Shown one piece after another: positions 11,598 to 23,764 of a DNA stretch of 64,000 nt. The stretch covers positions 1 to 64,000 of the forward strand of contig JABYQN010000005.1 of NCBI GenBank assembly GCA_022606135.1, in the 5' to 3' direction. A model generated the notes under the pieces. The model did no database searches, had not been told where the DNA came from, and was given only the letters and a program-made list of their open reading frames with translations. Source of the stretch: Fomes fomentarius. Its lineage: Eukaryota; Basidiomycota; Agaricomycetes; Polyporales; Polyporaceae. The position numbers and the translations under genes are program-made. Position 1 is the first letter of the stretch; each line of letters begins with the position of its first letter.

Positions 11598-14500
11598 TCA
11601 CTGCGTCGAGGGCGCTTCAGGCTCGCGAACTATAATGTCGATGACGTTCCTATCCAACGAGACCCGTCAGCCCAATCCGCACGTTATCCGCACAAGCGGA
11701 CGCACCTCAGATGCATAGTCAGCCCGCTCTGGATATCCGTCAGCGTGAGCACATCAATCGGGTGAACTCCAGACGCGAGCGCCAAGAAGTCCATCCGCAC
11801 ACTCTGGCACGTCGACGGCAACAGGGGACTGCAAACAAACAAGTACGTTAGCTGTCCAGAACCAACAATCACCTCCCCTCCCTCGTAGACTCACCCAACG
11901 CGGACCCGATTCTCCAAGGGGATGATCCCAGGCGGCCGCACCTCCCCCTTCTCCCTCTTCGCACGCCTCCTCGTCTGTCTCTCGTCCGGATAACTCACCT
12001 CAAACCGCCTCGTCCACGAACTCTGGTTGAACACGAAGATATCAAGCGTGAACCGGTCCAGCGGGTACACCTCTCCATGGCTCGCATGTCCCTGTCCCTG
12101 TCCCGCCTTCCCACCCTTCCTCCCCGATCCCGGACGATTCGGCGACGGCAACAACCCGACAGACACCACGATCGGCTCCCCGCCCGGACCCATTCCCGCG
12201 TTAACGTTCAGCCCCTGCCCCAACCCTGCCCCTGCTCCGCCGCCGACCGTAGCCCCGGCGTTCTCGCTCATCTGCTGCAACGCATTCATCGGGTTCATCG
12301 CCCCAAAGCCCGCCCCAAAGAACCCACCCACAGTCGGGCCCGGAGTCTGCGGCACCGCCCCTCCCCTTTCCCTCCTGATCTCCACACTCGGGCCCACCGC
12401 GCCCGGCCCCGACTGTTGTGCGAACGGAGTCTGCCAGAACGGCGTCGGGGGTACTGGGGCGGGCGAGTTCGGGTACGCGGGATACGCGGGGGTGCGCGGT
12501 GTCGGCGGTTCGAGCATCTCATTGATCGTACTCGCGCTATCCGTCTGCGAGTGCGAGTAGCCCGTGAGCGAGAGCGGGTTCACCGGCGGGAGCGGCAGAG
12601 GCGGGCTCGTCGGGGGGTCGTACGTCGTCGGCGAGCGGGGGAACGAACTCTGGAACGCAACCGAGGGCGGGATGAACGAGTTCCGATTGGGTATATGCAG
12701 CGTCTGCCCTGTCGGCGTCGGGCTCGAATTCGGGGGCTGCGGCTGCGAGGGGGGCTGGTTGTTCGGATTGAGCATGGACGTTGCACTCTGATAGTTCATG
12801 GGCGACTTCGGCATCCGCGCATACTCGTTCGTTGGGGTGTTGTCGCCGAACACTGCGATCGTGTGACGCTTACTTCCCGCGACGGCCGTGAGCGGGATGA
12901 CGTGACGCGTGGTGAGCGGCGTGAGCGTGCTGGAGAGGGTAGCTGTCCGCTGTGGAGGAGCCAAGGGTGCGGTCGGGAATGGGGACGCCGGGGTGGGGAG
13001 GACAAAGTACTCTTGGCTCTCTGCGTCCTCTGCGTCCCCGAGCTCTTGCTTCCGCTGTTGGGTAATGTTAGACGAAGCGAGGTCAAGCACGCAATTCCAT
13101 CTAGATGGGAAGAGGCGCGTGGGGTAGAACGGAGTCCCGTCTTTCGGCTCATATGGTTTCACCATGAGGTGTATCGTGACAGCCCGCATGAGCTCCTCCA
13201 CAGGCCCCCTTTTGTCAGATCCAGCAGGTCTCGCCAATGAGAACTCGTCGACTTCGGGTCCCCGGAGGAACGACACCGCGTACAAGAGGTTAACCTGCTC
13301 AGAAGGACCGACCCGCAGAGGAAAGACGTCGGCGCCATTCGCGCCCCAGTCGATGAACGACGCCCGCGCACCGGTACCGCTAATTGATACGTCGACGCGG
13401 TCGACTTCGAAGTGGTAGGATTGACCGCTTGCGGATGACGGGCCCGGGAAGAGGTTGACGACCTCGACGCTGAGCACGACCGTGTGCTCCTCGTTCCCAG
13501 CTTCGCGCTGCTCGCGCTCCTCTAGGAGGTCGTCCTCGAGATCTGGTTCAGAGTCGGACCCGTCAGATTCGTCAACCTGCCTCGGCTGGTGCACCTTGCC
13601 ATTCTGTGACTTCTGCGACAAGAGGAAGTAGGGAACGAAGACGGTACGCATGCGGACACGGAAGCCCATGTGCGTCCTGAGGGTCTTGCGGAACGACTTG
13701 CGGAGAGTAGCTGCACGCGGAAGGTTTCCACCAGTGGGTGGGGAAGTAACCCCAGTCGAGTATGCTACCGGAGTCTCTGCCGTCGCAGTCGAAGGTGGCG
13801 GGCCTAGAGAAAATTGATGCATACGCGTGTTGTAGCCAAGACGGGTCGTTGGAAGCGAGAGCGGCTTCTGCGTGTCGGTGAAAGTAGGACCTGTAAAATA
13901 TTCATGATGTTGACTCAGTAAGAACTGAGAAGTTACGATTCCACCGTGAAATGGTAAGTTCTGTGCACGGCGGGCAACCCATACGGAAAAACCGTGATCA
14001 CTAAACACCTCTTGATCAACTTGGCCGAGATTGTACGCCTATGAGCCGGTGCAACATCTAACGATGCCCTGGGTGGGTGCATCCCACATTCCGTATCGAC
14101 ATTCCAGTATCGACCAGCTCTAGTGGCCAGCATAACTCAATGGTGGGAGGTGGGATTCAACGCAGACACGGATGTACAGGGCATACGCACACACAACAGC
14201 TGCCAGCTTTCCCCTCGCTCGAGCTGTCGCGAGTAGTGCGGTAGATGTGGAGTTAGGTATAACGGGTCAAGTATGGAATGCTGTCAAGTGGACAGCGCGT
14301 GGAATCGGACGTGGCGTGGGCAGCGTCGCGTGCTCCCCCACAAGTATACATATGGCATATCAGTAGGACGTACCTCTGGCAATACCATCGAGAAGGTTGA
14401 CCTCTTGTAAGCCGGTGAGTATCTCTGCGTCGTCGCTGTCGGACGAATGCACATTCTCAGTGACGCCGTTGGACTTGAGAGGAGAAATTATGTCGTTGAG

Positions 14501-15332
14501 ACCGCCGGCAGCGTCTATCAAGGCGGCCAGAGTCTTGCGAGGGGCGGTGACAGCTAGGGGCCGGTTGCGCAAGGTAGTAGAAACGGTGATGCAGAGGAGC
14601 GGGTCAGAGACCTTGATGATCATGTACTCTGTGGGGAGTGTTAATTAATTGTGCGATCTGCAAAAGGGTGATGGCTTACGGACGAGAATAGACATCTTGT
14701 AGACTGCGAGCCAGCTGTTGTCTACTCCATCCCAGAGGATTGCGAAGGCTTCCTTGTGGAGATTGTCGGACTCGCCCCAGATGGCAGAGAGAAGGGGTGT
14801 GCCTTGTGATTGGACGTACTTTTGGTCGGTGCTGGAGGTAGAAGGAATGGGGTTGGGCGTATGAGGAGGAAAGATGGCAGGGTTGGCACCGCCGGCGAGG
14901 AGAGTACCAGGGCGATTTCGTTGCATGGAACTGTTGCGGGGAGGAGGCATGGAGAGGCGAGAGGTGGCAAAGTCGGGCTCGGTGGAGGTTGGGGAGATGT
15001 ACGAGGCATCACAAGAGATCTGAAGATGAGCGAGGAAAGAGAGCAAAGGTGGAGGGGGAGAGGGAGAGGGAGTCGGATCGGCGGGGAAGCGGATGGTGAG
15101 GAAGAAGTCCAAGTTCTCGTCTGTTCCGACGTTCGCTCCCAGCTCTTCCAAACAAACACACAAAACAGTACGCACCAAAAAAGACAGCATTCCTGTCAGC
15201 AGACGGAGTGCGGATGCGAGCGATCCATTCCTCGGCCTGCGCTCCAGCATAGTCGGCGGGAAATTCGAGCGAGGGTGGAGGTGCTATGACCTCCAAAACA
15301 CTGGCCTCGAAGAGGTCTTCATATCTTGACAT
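11598..15332 (-). CDS. TRS65: TRAPP-II complex subunit Trs65
   Basis: Fungal-specific subunit of the TRAPP-II tethering complex and Ypt/Rab GEF of the late Golgi. Six exons read in phase: 15176-15332, 14680-15144, 14374-14628, 11895-13890, 11706-11828 and 11598-11649. The N-terminus (MSRYEDLFEASVLEVIAPPP) starts at the only upstream ATG. The large fourth exon holds the Trs65 core, including ASFIDWGANGADVFPLRVGP, a long Pro/Asn/Gly-rich low-complexity insert (about 12050-12780), and the beta-sandwich strand YPLDRFTLDIFVFNQS. The family C-terminus follows across two introns: ENRVRVG, CQSVRMDFLALASGVHPID, LTLTDIQSG, then NVIDIIVREPEAPSTQ. Length (roughly 1000 residues) is on the long side because of the insert. 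Large open frames on the plus strand at 12.0-13.2 kb are its shadows. It shares a short divergent promoter with NOG1. Confidence 0.88.
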
Positions 15333-15597
15333 TAGCAGAGCAGAGCAGACAGTCACGGAGTCGAGCCTAGCAAGCAGCTAGCAAGGTAGTGAATAATAAG
15401 CTTAAGCAGTAAGTACAAAGTCAACCGCAAGCGCAAGTCCATCGGGCGCCCATAACTACTCGTCCATACACGTGCCCTCGTATCTTATGTAATCCAAATT
15501 TTTGGAAAGGGCTCCTCTCAGTGAGACTCAGACTCTCAGCCTTTACTCCCACCGCCTGCTCGACTCTGGCTTGTGTACACTATATCTGTCAGTCACG
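15333..15597. promoter_or_regulatory. Short bidirectional promoter, TRS65 / NOG1
   Basis: 265 bp separates the two divergent start codons. Both genes are constitutive growth genes, so shared regulation is plausible. No canonical TATA was seen. An AT-rich patch (15390-15410, 15485-15500) lies in the middle. Confidence 0.5.
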
Positions 15598-18013
15598 ATG
15601 TCGACAAGTGGTCTCAAGGCAATCGCGCCGGTGCCCAAGGCAGCCGACTTCCTCGATATCGTCCTCTCCAAGACCCAGCGCAAGACTCCAACTGTATTCG
15701 TCCAAGCCAATCTCACGAGCTGAAACATTCGACACTCATATCTTCTTCAGGTCATCCACAAAAACTTCAAGATCAGCCGGATCCGCAACTTTTACATGCG
15801 CAAGGTCAAATTCACACAAGATTCGTTCGACGAAAAACTTGGCGCAATTCTTGAGGAATTCCCCATTATCGATGTGAGTCCATAGTCGTCGCGGCTGCCG
15901 TGCATGCATAAAGCGCAACATGTAACTCTTGCGCTCACCGCATCGAATGTGAGTGGCCTACGACCCTTGCTCACAAATCCCTAGGACCTCCACCCCTTCC
16001 TCTCATCACTATTGAACGTCCTATACGACAAGAATCACTACAAGCTTGCCCTCGGCCAGCTCCGTACTGCCCGCCATCTCATCGACCAAGTAGCCAAAGA
16101 TTACGTCCGTCTACTCAAGTTCGGCGACAGTTTGTACCGATGCAAGCAGCTCAAGCGTGCTGCCCTCGGTCGCATGGCCACAATCATGAAGCGACAGAAC
16201 GAGGCTCTCGAGTTCCTCGAACAAGTCCGCATGCATCTATCCCGTCTCCCCGCCATCGACCCCACCGCACGCACCCTCCTCATCTGTGGCTACCCCAACG
16301 TCGGCAAGTCGTCCTTCCTCAACAAGGTCACCCGCGCCGACGTCGACGTCCAGCCCTACGCCTTCACCACCAAGTCCCTCTTCATCGGCCACCTCGACTA
16401 CCGTTACATGCGTTGGCAAGTCATTGACACCCCCGGAATCCTCGACCACCCGCTCGAGGAGATGAATAACATCGAGATGCAGAGCATCACCGCACTCGCC
16501 CATCTCAAGGCGTGCGTCCTGTACTTCATGGACCTCTCCGAGCAATGCGGGTACTCGGTCGAGGCCCAATGCCAGCTTTTCCACGCCATCAAGCCCCTCT
16601 TCGCCAACAAGCCTACTGTCCTCGTCCTCAACAAGATTGACGTCGCTAAGCTCGACGACCTCGCACCCGAACGTCGCGCGCTTGTCGACGAGATCATCAA
16701 CGCCGAAGATATAAGACACGTCCAGGTATCATGCTACACCGACGAGGGCGTCATGACACTCAAGACGACGGCATGCGATGCCCTCCTCGAACACCGCGTC
16801 GACACGAAGCTCAAGGGCAACAAGGTGAACTCGATCCTCAACCGCTTGCACGTCGCCCAGCCCAAGCCACGCGACGATGTCGTCCGGGCGCCGTTCATCC
16901 CCGATGCGGTCAAGCAGAGTAAGCGGTTCGACAAGAACGACCCGACCCGGCGGCGCCTCGAGCGCGACATCGAGGCTGAGCAGGGCGGCGCTGGGGTGTA
17001 CAATATCAACCTTAAGAGTACGTGAGGGTCTCATCGCGCGCATGGCGCAGTACTGACAGACGCCCTGTAGAGAACTACATCCTCGAGAACGAGGAGTGGA
17101 AGAACGATATCATCCCGGAGATCATGGACGGCAAGAACATCGCGGACTTCATCGACCCCGACATCCTCGAGAAGCTCGACGCACTTGAGCGCGAAGAGGA
17201 GAAGCTCGAGGCAGAGGGCTTCTACGCCAGCGATTCAGACATCGTACGCGCTCCTTTCTTCTTGTTTCCGCTCATTCTGACTCCGTCCGTAGTTCGATTC
17301 AGATGACGAGCGCGAAGCCGTCTCAGCGAAAGCCGCGCGCGAGAAGAAGCTCACCTCGCAGACCACCAAGAAAGCCATGAAGAACCGCGCGGCGCTGCCG
17401 CGGACAGCCGGGCTGCGCACACTATCCGAGCTCACGAGCGAGATGACCAAGGCCGGGCTCAACCCCAGTCGGATCCAGGAGCGTGCGGAGATTCTTGCCA
17501 AGGTCGCCGGCGCGAAGCGAAAACGCCAGCGCGAAGAGGACGAGGCGGCTATGGACGTCGACATCGATGATGATGCGGAGATGGATGGCGACGGAGAGGG
17601 TGACTGGATGGACGTAGACGGGGTGGAGGCGCCCAAGTTGAAAAAAGCGAAGGCGAACTCGGGTGCAACCATCGCAAAGGGTGCGCGGCATCCACGGTCG
17701 AATCGCCAGCTTGCGGGCATGCGCGACGAAGCGGTGAGCGCTCTCTCTCTCTCTCTGTCGCTTGCAGGGGGATGTCTGATTGTGTGTTTGCAGCAAGCAT
17801 CAAAAGCGGTCAAGCTGCGCAACCTCGGGCAGCGAGAACGCAACATGCACGCGCGGGCGGGCGAGAGCGACCGTGCGATCAAGGTCAAAATGGTGAGTGG
17901 CTACTGCTGCCAGCGCATGCCGTGTCCTAGGCCAGCCACTGATAGGATGGTGCATATAGCCCAAACATTTGTTCTCTGGGAAGCGGAAGATGGGCAAGAC
18001 AGATCGTCGGTGA
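15598..18013 (+). CDS. NOG1: Nucleolar GTP-binding protein 1 (Nog1), 60S ribosome biogenesis GTPase
   Basis: Essential GTPase of pre-60S particles in nucleolus and nucleus. Seven exons join in phase: 15598-15693, 15751-15873, 15985-17017, 17071-17243, 17293-17733, 17794-17892 and 17960-18013. The N-terminal NOG1N helical region ([28 protein letters not shown]) precedes the OBG/TrmE-like GTPase domain with G1 [10 protein letters not shown], switch-[12 protein letters not shown]3 DTPGILDHP and G4 LNKID. The NOGCT region follows ([30 protein letters not shown]), then the basic C-terminus ([32 protein letters not shown]). Acidic and basic stretches around 17550-17700 are typical. Length of about 670 residues matches fungal Nog1. 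The first exon holds only MSTSGLKAI...KTPT, as in related fungi. Confidence 0.95.
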
Positions 18014-19037
18014 TGGACTGCTTCTTGTATCATGTGTACCACGTCTTATTCTCGCACTGCTTGTCACCTTTTCTCACTCGCTATTCACGATCCGACTTAC
18101 GCAGTCTCACTTGACAAGCTCGGCTCGCAATCTTGTCGACGCATCGTCCATATCAACCAAGGTTCATGTACTCATTCTCCGCGCAGTGTACCTGACCGTT
18201 CACGAGCAGAGAGACTTGAGACGGTGGGATGGACGCACGTACGACTATACGACATAGCGGGGAATGCGTGCAGCTGACAGTGGCCCCAGTCAATGAACGC
18301 GCAGAGCGTACGAGAGGTAGTAGCCTAGCAGGCTCGACATCCATAAACTCGGCGCCGCCACTGGTCGTCTCAGCCTTCAACAGCGTTCTGTGCTAGCTGT
18401 GCGCGTGAAGAGAGCAGCCTGCGCTCGTCGTGTGCTCTTGCTCTACCTGCTAGCCGACTTGGATTTGGATACGGTGAGACGCACGACTGTATGTTCTTCT
18501 CTGCTCCAAGCCCCTAGAACATTCATGTCCACCGACGTCTACGCTCCACGCTCCTGTCCGCCATGCATCCAGGCAAGTACCCCCATCCCGCGAACAGAGT
18601 CATTCCCCAACGTAGAGATCGTCGTCGAACAGTGCCGAGTCACTCAGGTAGATGGCGACCAGCTGGACCTCAGCTATCCGGCGACTCGATATCTCGCGGA
18701 CAGCTTCCCAAGCTTGAGTCTTAAGTTGATCTCCATCCACCCTCCATACACATACGGTCGAGTTTTCTCTTTCTCAAAGCACACCGAGCATTGATCTCTA
18801 ACGACTCTGTCCGTCACAGATAGTGAAATCAAGTTTACGGCAGTTCACTGTGCAGGTTTCTGCCGGGTGCTACAACTGCACACTTTCACAGTCGGCGAGG
18901 CAGCTTTCAGTGGCATAAGGATTGGGTGATATATCTAATATCACAAACGAGTCATAGCGTATGCCAGGCACTCCGCCAACCGACTAGGGAGGGTACATGA
19001 TGTGCATCCGGGAAGCCAGCCCTCCTGATCCACATCC
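18014..19037. other. Intergenic with a degenerate block shared with 63.4-63.9 kb
   Basis: After NOG1 there is no intact gene. 18260-18800 is homologous (inverted) to 63430-63930 and shows shared fragments on the plus strand (CTAGCTGTGCGCGTG..., GACTTGGATTTGGATACGGTGAGAC, GAACAGTGCCGAGTCAC). The block may be a dead exon cluster of an unrecognised gene. Frames are not preserved between the two copies. Confidence 0.5.
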
Positions 19038-19541
19038 CTAAGATCCCAGCTCTTCAATGTCCATCATCAGGCGGTAGTAGTACTCCGGAACCGCGGTGGC
19101 CACCATCGCGGTGTCAGTGAACATGAAGGCGTTGATCAACATGAGCATCGACCGCAACATGTCGAACACCCAGTCCAGTGCTCCCGGCTCGGCTTGGGGT
19201 GCGGTCTTCGTCATCGACAGCACCACGAAGACACAGGCGTGTAGGACGAGGAAAGCAATGTGACCGCGCATCCTGCGTCGGGCGACGTGGGGGTCCGCGC
19301 GGATGCGCAACATCGCGTAGATCGGGTCCTCGGGCTCGCGCTGGAACGCGGTCGACGCGGCCGGCGGTGGTGGTGTGATGCGTGTCCACTTCGTGGGCTC
19401 GACCCGTGCGGGCGTGCGGGTGGTTGTGGTACGACGCATGTGGGATTTGTGGGGCCTCGACGCAAAAATGTCGGTCGAGAAGAACGCGGGGGGTCGCTCA
19501 GCGACGCTCTCGGTGTGGCGACGGACGATGGAGGGCATCAT
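19038..19541 (-). CDS. Small predicted membrane protein, duplicated (copy A)
   Basis: Single-exon protein of 167 residues, not recognised. The N-terminal half is Arg/Thr/Pro-rich (residues 1-85) and probably cytosolic. It is followed by RRRMRGHIAFLVLHACVFVVL (a hydrophobic helix near residue 105), a short polar loop, and a second hydrophobic stretch (FDMLRSMLMLINAFMFTD) before a conserved end, YYYRLMMDIEEL. It has a full-length paralogue at 62692-63207 with only scattered changes, one small insertion and no stops, which argues that the frame is maintained. It lies directly downstream of deaminase copy 2 on the same strand. It begins with ATGATG; either ATG is possible. Confidence 0.65.
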   Translation of the reverse strand: MMPSIVRRHTESVAERPPAFFSTDIFASRPHKSHMRRTTTTRTPARVEPTKWTRITPPPPAASTAFQREPEDPIYAMLRIRADPHVARRRMRGHIAFLVLHACVFVVLSMTKTAPQAEPGALDWVFDMLRSMLMLINAFMFTDTAMVATAVPEYYYRLMMDIEELGS

Positions 19542-19698
19542 GGTGTGTGGGTTAGAGGGGTGAGGGGTGAAGGGTGAGGGGAGGGTATGTCACCAGGTGC
19601 GTGCCAGTGAATAGTGTGGTAGCGAGGTAACTGTCACAGACTAGCTGTTGACGATGAGATGCGATGGTGCTGAGCTCGGTTCCCCTCGAGAGCCGTCC

Positions 19699-19705
19699 TT
19701 ATATA
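19699..19705 (-). promoter_or_regulatory. TATA box of small membrane-protein gene A
   Basis: TATATAA on the minus strand, about 160 bp before the start codon. The same element at the same distance occurs in the paralogue (62521-62527), which supports a functional promoter. Confidence 0.55.
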
Positions 19706-20416
19706 TGTTTGTAGATGGACTTTGGCGCGCAAGACTTCTGGAACGAATCTGTGGCCGAGTACCTTTACTAAGATCCGTAAGGTGCATAGGGGGCAAACAT
19801 GGCGGGTACTGTCGGGTTTGATATCGGGTAGTACTAGTACATACATTTCCGGGAGGTGCGTGTGGTCGTGTTCACAACTTCCGATGCTTATTACTATAGC
19901 ACGTGTTCATTATTCATTCGGTACGGTTGTGATCTCGACCGTGCATCTAACTAATTGAAGCTCGTCTGGTTTATATTGGGACATCCGTCAGCGGACTCGC
20001 ACACAACCTTTGCGATTCTGTCTGCCGCTTCAGCCCCTGACACAGGCTAGACCGGGCAATCGTCGGTGCAGGAACGATGGAGACCTCAGACTCCCGGCAC
20101 GAGATGGGGAGAAATCTTGCAAGGAGCAGAGCAGTGGTGGTGAGATCTGGTGGGGACATATAGTACGAGTCCAGAGGTGTTGGCGTCACAGACCAGCCTT
20201 GAGCATCATGGACGACACGCACCAGCACTCTTGCATATGCAGAACGAGAACGACTCTAGGAGGATTCAATGAATAACGTACCTTCACATACAACAACATC
20301 TCACGAATTTTGTGCCGGTGTAGCCTTGGAGAAATTGACCGCATTCATGGACGTGATATGAACAGAGTGAGTACAAGCCTCATGTGCGCGATGCGGAGGA
20401 GAGAGCAGTACAGCGA
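19706..20416. other. Intergenic, conserved with 61.8-62.5 kb
   Basis: Spacer between the small membrane-protein gene and the deaminase stop. It is well conserved in the inverted copy. An 85-codon minus-strand frame (19971-20228) has a counterpart at 61959-62276, but the two ends diverge by indels. I do not call it a gene. Confidence 0.45.
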
Positions 20417-22612
20417 CTACGGAGAAGGTTCCTCATACTTTTTCAAAAGCGACTCCAGCTCAGACGTTGTAAAAGGAAAACTATCAAGGCAATCTTCTGG
20501 CATGCCCTTGTGGATCAGGTCCCAAAGTCTCTTCAACAATTCCACCCGGATATTCTTCAGCACCTTGGATGGAACACCCAGCGGGGGTACCCAGGGCAAC
20601 ACCGTACCGTGGCATCCTTGTAGGACAACCTCCGGGTCATTGGATCGATGACCATCTCCCCATCTACGCCAATCATTCAGCTCCGACCTGAGCCGCCAAT
20701 CATTCAGCTCCGACCCGAGCAGCCCGCAGCAGAAGCACCACTTCCTCGAAACACCGATGTGGACCTTTGACCGCTGAAAGGTCAGTCAGTATCGGCGGTC
20801 ACGACGACTGGAATCATCTGGCGCAGCTCACCTTGAAATCTTCGTCTTTAACATCCGAGTACGCCGCACCCATAACCGCTGCCTCCGCATGTATTGAAAC
20901 AGCAACCTCCTTCCGGTCTGGTCGCTTGAATAGCTCGTCTATCCTCTCCGTCTTCTCCGGACTTAAATAGGCCAGTTCCGTCTTCAATTTCTCCACCAAC
21001 ACCCCATCGATCGTCGGCGAGTCGCCCACGATGAGGAGCTGCTTCATAGACAGCTGCGCATTGACCTTGCTGTATTTCCTCACCCAATTCATCAAATATT
21101 CAGGGGCAGAGTAGGGGATAGCCAGACTGGTGATGTAGCGGCAGATTTGGGCGGTGACCGCTTCATCGTCGAGGTCGGCCTGGAATTCTGCATGATCTAT
21201 CGTTGTCTCTGCTCCAATCATGAGTATCTAGTCACGATCCGATGAAGCGGATACTTGCCTGGATCCTCCTCGTCGGTGGGCACAACAGCGCGATCGTGAC
21301 TGGCATCAGCGACTTCGGTGGGGACAGCAGTACCTTTGCGACCGTTAGTGACTTCGGATATTCATTCATGCGACGGAACCGCATTTATTACCTGCAGCAT
21401 CGGTCAGTTCACTTGGAGACATTTCCTTGAGCAACGCTGTCCGATAGTGTGAGCGCGTGCATGCCACAGGTGCGCGATACATACGTTCGAGCTGCGGATT
21501 TATCTTTTGCTTTGCTGCTTTATATTTCGCGCGGAGTTGCGCAGCGACGTTGTAGGTGACGAGCTTGGAGACAACACCCAAGCGTACGAACTGGTGTATG
21601 ACGTGAAGGGCGCCACGAACAGTTAGGACATTCCGGCGAAGTTCTGCCCACCGACTCTCTTCCGAGTCGCCCGGCGCGACATCTTTGAGCAAGTCGACCT
21701 GCTTCTCTAAACGCTCGAGAGCGTCGAGGAGGACACGTGCCCATTGTTTCCCGTTCGATTTAGTCAAGGGAAATTCAGTGAGGTCCGTGGTAGATTTCGA
21801 AGGGGAGATACCAGCGTCCTTCAGTACACCGACGAGATGTTGATTGCGAACACAGATCGATGTGTCTTCATGCCAGTCATTCAGTGGGTCGGCGAGCGTT
21901 TCGAATCCCACATTCTCGCCGGAACGGTTCCATGCGGCGTGGATGATGCGGATCGGGTTATCGCTCCAATACTCCCTTCCGCACCGCAAACGGGCGGAAA
22001 GTAAGCGGCGAGTGCGGTAGATGGTGAAGTCCACTAAGAGGGCGCCGTACGTGCCCCAATTTTCTTCTACGTCTGGGCGCCGTAGGAAGTAGTTGAAGAT
22101 GGTGCAAACATCCCGAGCATGATCCTCGATAGAGTCGGCCCTGCGACGGGGTAACGCAAGATCAGCAGTGCCATGCGAAGCCCACAGTGGTGCACGTACG
22201 ATTTGAGATTCATGAGTAGGCCTTCCACCTCCCCTTCGCTTTGAGGGTCTAGATGTTCAACGGATGGTCCGCCGCCCTGTACGCCTGTTAGGACCGCGCC
22301 CGACTCCCGCACGCATGGCCTGCCGTCTTCAACGACAAGAGAAATTTCAAGGAGGAGATGCTGCTCCGGTACAAGTACTACACCCGTGGCGGCGACAGTG
22401 CGACTGCTCTCTGTGGTAAGAATGGAGGAAAGGCTGGTCCACAGTTCGAGCTGCTGGTCTTTCTCGGACGAGTGGTGCGGGCGACCGAATTCATGTCTAG
22501 CGATGAGCTTGGAGAGAATGAAGATGGTGGACCGGACTACATCGTCCGAGTCGATTTCGGTATCTTTGAACGTTTCGCGGGCGAAAAAATAGTTGAGGAA
22601 AAAGGGGGTCAT
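20417..22612 (-). CDS. OTT_1508-like deaminase-fold protein, copy 2 (catalytic motifs intact)
   Basis: Best-preserved member of the family in this window. It starts at an ATG (22612) with MTPFFLNYFFARETFKD and has about six exons: first exon to 22200, second 21485-22140, two short exons near 21.27-21.46 kb, the HAE exon about 20832-21219, and a last exon from about 20780 to 20417. The N-terminal helical part is unassigned. The C-terminal deaminase fold has VSIHAEAAVMGAAYSD (zinc His plus catalytic Glu; GAG codon at 20883-20885) and, after an intron, IGVSRKWCFCCGLLGSEL (CxxC zinc pair). This spacing is that of OTT_1508-like fungal deaminases. The last exon carries a 27-bp in-frame tandem duplication. 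The substrate is unknown; nucleic-acid or nucleotide cytosine/adenine deamination is expected from the fold. The small membrane-protein gene follows on the same strand. Confidence 0.75.
20667..20720. repeat. 27-bp tandem duplication in the CxxC exon of deaminase copy 2
   Basis: Two adjacent 27-bp units (20667-20693 and 20694-20720) differ by one base. They duplicate nine residues (around SELNDWR) in frame, just after the CxxC motif. The paralogues at 8.6 and 61.5 kb have a single unit, so the event is specific to this copy and post-dates the segmental duplication. Confidence 0.85.
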
Positions 22613-22869
22613 GAGTATCGGAGGTCCTACTCACGAGTCACTTCTTATTGAAACTTGAACTCCGAGTCACATCAGTACATAAGCGAGCGCCAAAAAGTTA
22701 CATCATCCCCCCAACCTCTGTTTATATATATACATCCGACACGACGGCTGCTACGAAAGCCAATGACGTGGGTAGAACGGATATATGAAGACGTTTGAAG
22801 AGCTTGAAGGAGTGGCCGCTCAGGCTGGCCGCTGGCGAGTGGACGCAGCAGTAAGTATATATCATTTGT

Positions 22870-23757
22870 TCTACGCGAATTGCCATCGAGTGCGCGGCGG
22901 ACATCTATCTCTCAAGTAATAAAGGGGAACGTATGGTACAGTACATAGTGTGCACGATGTGCAAGGGCTCAGGCTCACCGTGCACCGCTTGCCACTCCGA
23001 TTTGCCCTCACCCGGCCTGCGAGCTTCTTTGCGCAGCCCTGTGTACAAAATCTGCGCCCGCGACTGGGTTGGATAGGTACCCGCAGACATATGGTTTCTT
23101 CATGAGGACGCCCCACCGAACAGGCAGTGTGAATAAAGGTAGATATTAGCGGTGAGTAATCGTTCAAGAGTATAAGCACGCTCGCGACTCACCTCGGACG
23201 ACTATTGTCATCCTATGAAGACGGTGTTTGTGTTGGCTATAGGACATGCTGCGTTACAAGCTCTGTCGGCCACATGGTGAGCTCGATCCTTTCTTTCTAA
23301 AATATGCGTGCCGCCCACTTATTTGACTGGAGTCGCTTTGCACCCTCGGAAGTCACAAGAAGTGAAGGTTGGCGGGTCGGTTGAGCTGCGTATGTACCTA
23401 GCGAGCTCACAGCACCCTTTTTTTACACGGCAGCACCTGGATGGTGAGTCCCTCTCTACAGCTTAGTCGGCTAACACAGGCTCTGTATACTCAGATTGGA
23501 ACTACCCGAGACCCCGCTTAGGGGTAGGGGTGGTCAACGCGCACGGACGAAATGTAGGTCCTCAGTAGCCTTCGTCACCGCACTTAAACTCTACAAGGCA
23601 CATCCGTCACGCTGGCACGCTTCGAAGAAGGCGATGGCTCGAGTGTGAGTACGATCGAGGGCTGAAATGGCGAAGGAGGTGCCGTCGAGGCATCTTCGAG
23701 AACGGCGTGTGAGTCCTTCCTGCTAATGCCGCCCATCCTCCACACGACGCGCGAGTG
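22870..23757. repeat. Unassigned repeated segment with a sharp edge at 23757
   Basis: Non-deaminase DNA lying between deaminase copy 2 and truncated copy 3, repeated in inverted orientation at about 60757-61302. The left/right homology stops abruptly at 23757/60757, exactly where truncated copy 3 begins on the left. Read on the minus strand it contains short exon-like pieces (one beginning MKKPYVCGYLSNPVAGADF near 23105) separated by GT/AG signals, so it may be an eroded gene or part of a mobile element. No terminal repeats were recognised. Confidence 0.5.
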
Positions 23758-23764
23758 TGGGCCT

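Larger units (their letters stand above)
18238..23757 (-). repeat. Left arm of an inverted segmental duplication
   Basis: This stretch matches 60757-63938 in inverted orientation. Corresponding landmarks are: 18260-18800 with 63430-63930; the small membrane-protein gene 19038-19541 with 62692-63207; the TATA/promoter block at 19.7 kb with 62.5 kb; deaminase 3' exons 20417-20945 with 61303-61790; and 23007-23757 with 60757-61302. About 2.06 kb of this arm (about 20946-23006, most of deaminase copy 2 and its promoter) is missing from the right arm. The arms have diverged by many substitutions and small indels, so the event is not recent. Confidence 0.85.

Noticed and set aside
12027..13240. Long plus-strand open frames (177 and 387 codons)
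   Set aside because: They lie antisense to the TRS65 core exon, which has clear family motifs. They are Arg/Gly-rich shadows of a high-GC coding exon.
19971..20228. 85-codon frame conserved in the inverted copy at 61959-62276
   Set aside because: The matching core (VHDAQGWSVTPTPLDSY...) is flanked by indels that change both ends, and divergence looks the same as in the neighbouring spacer. It is probably non-coding DNA kept only because it was duplicated.
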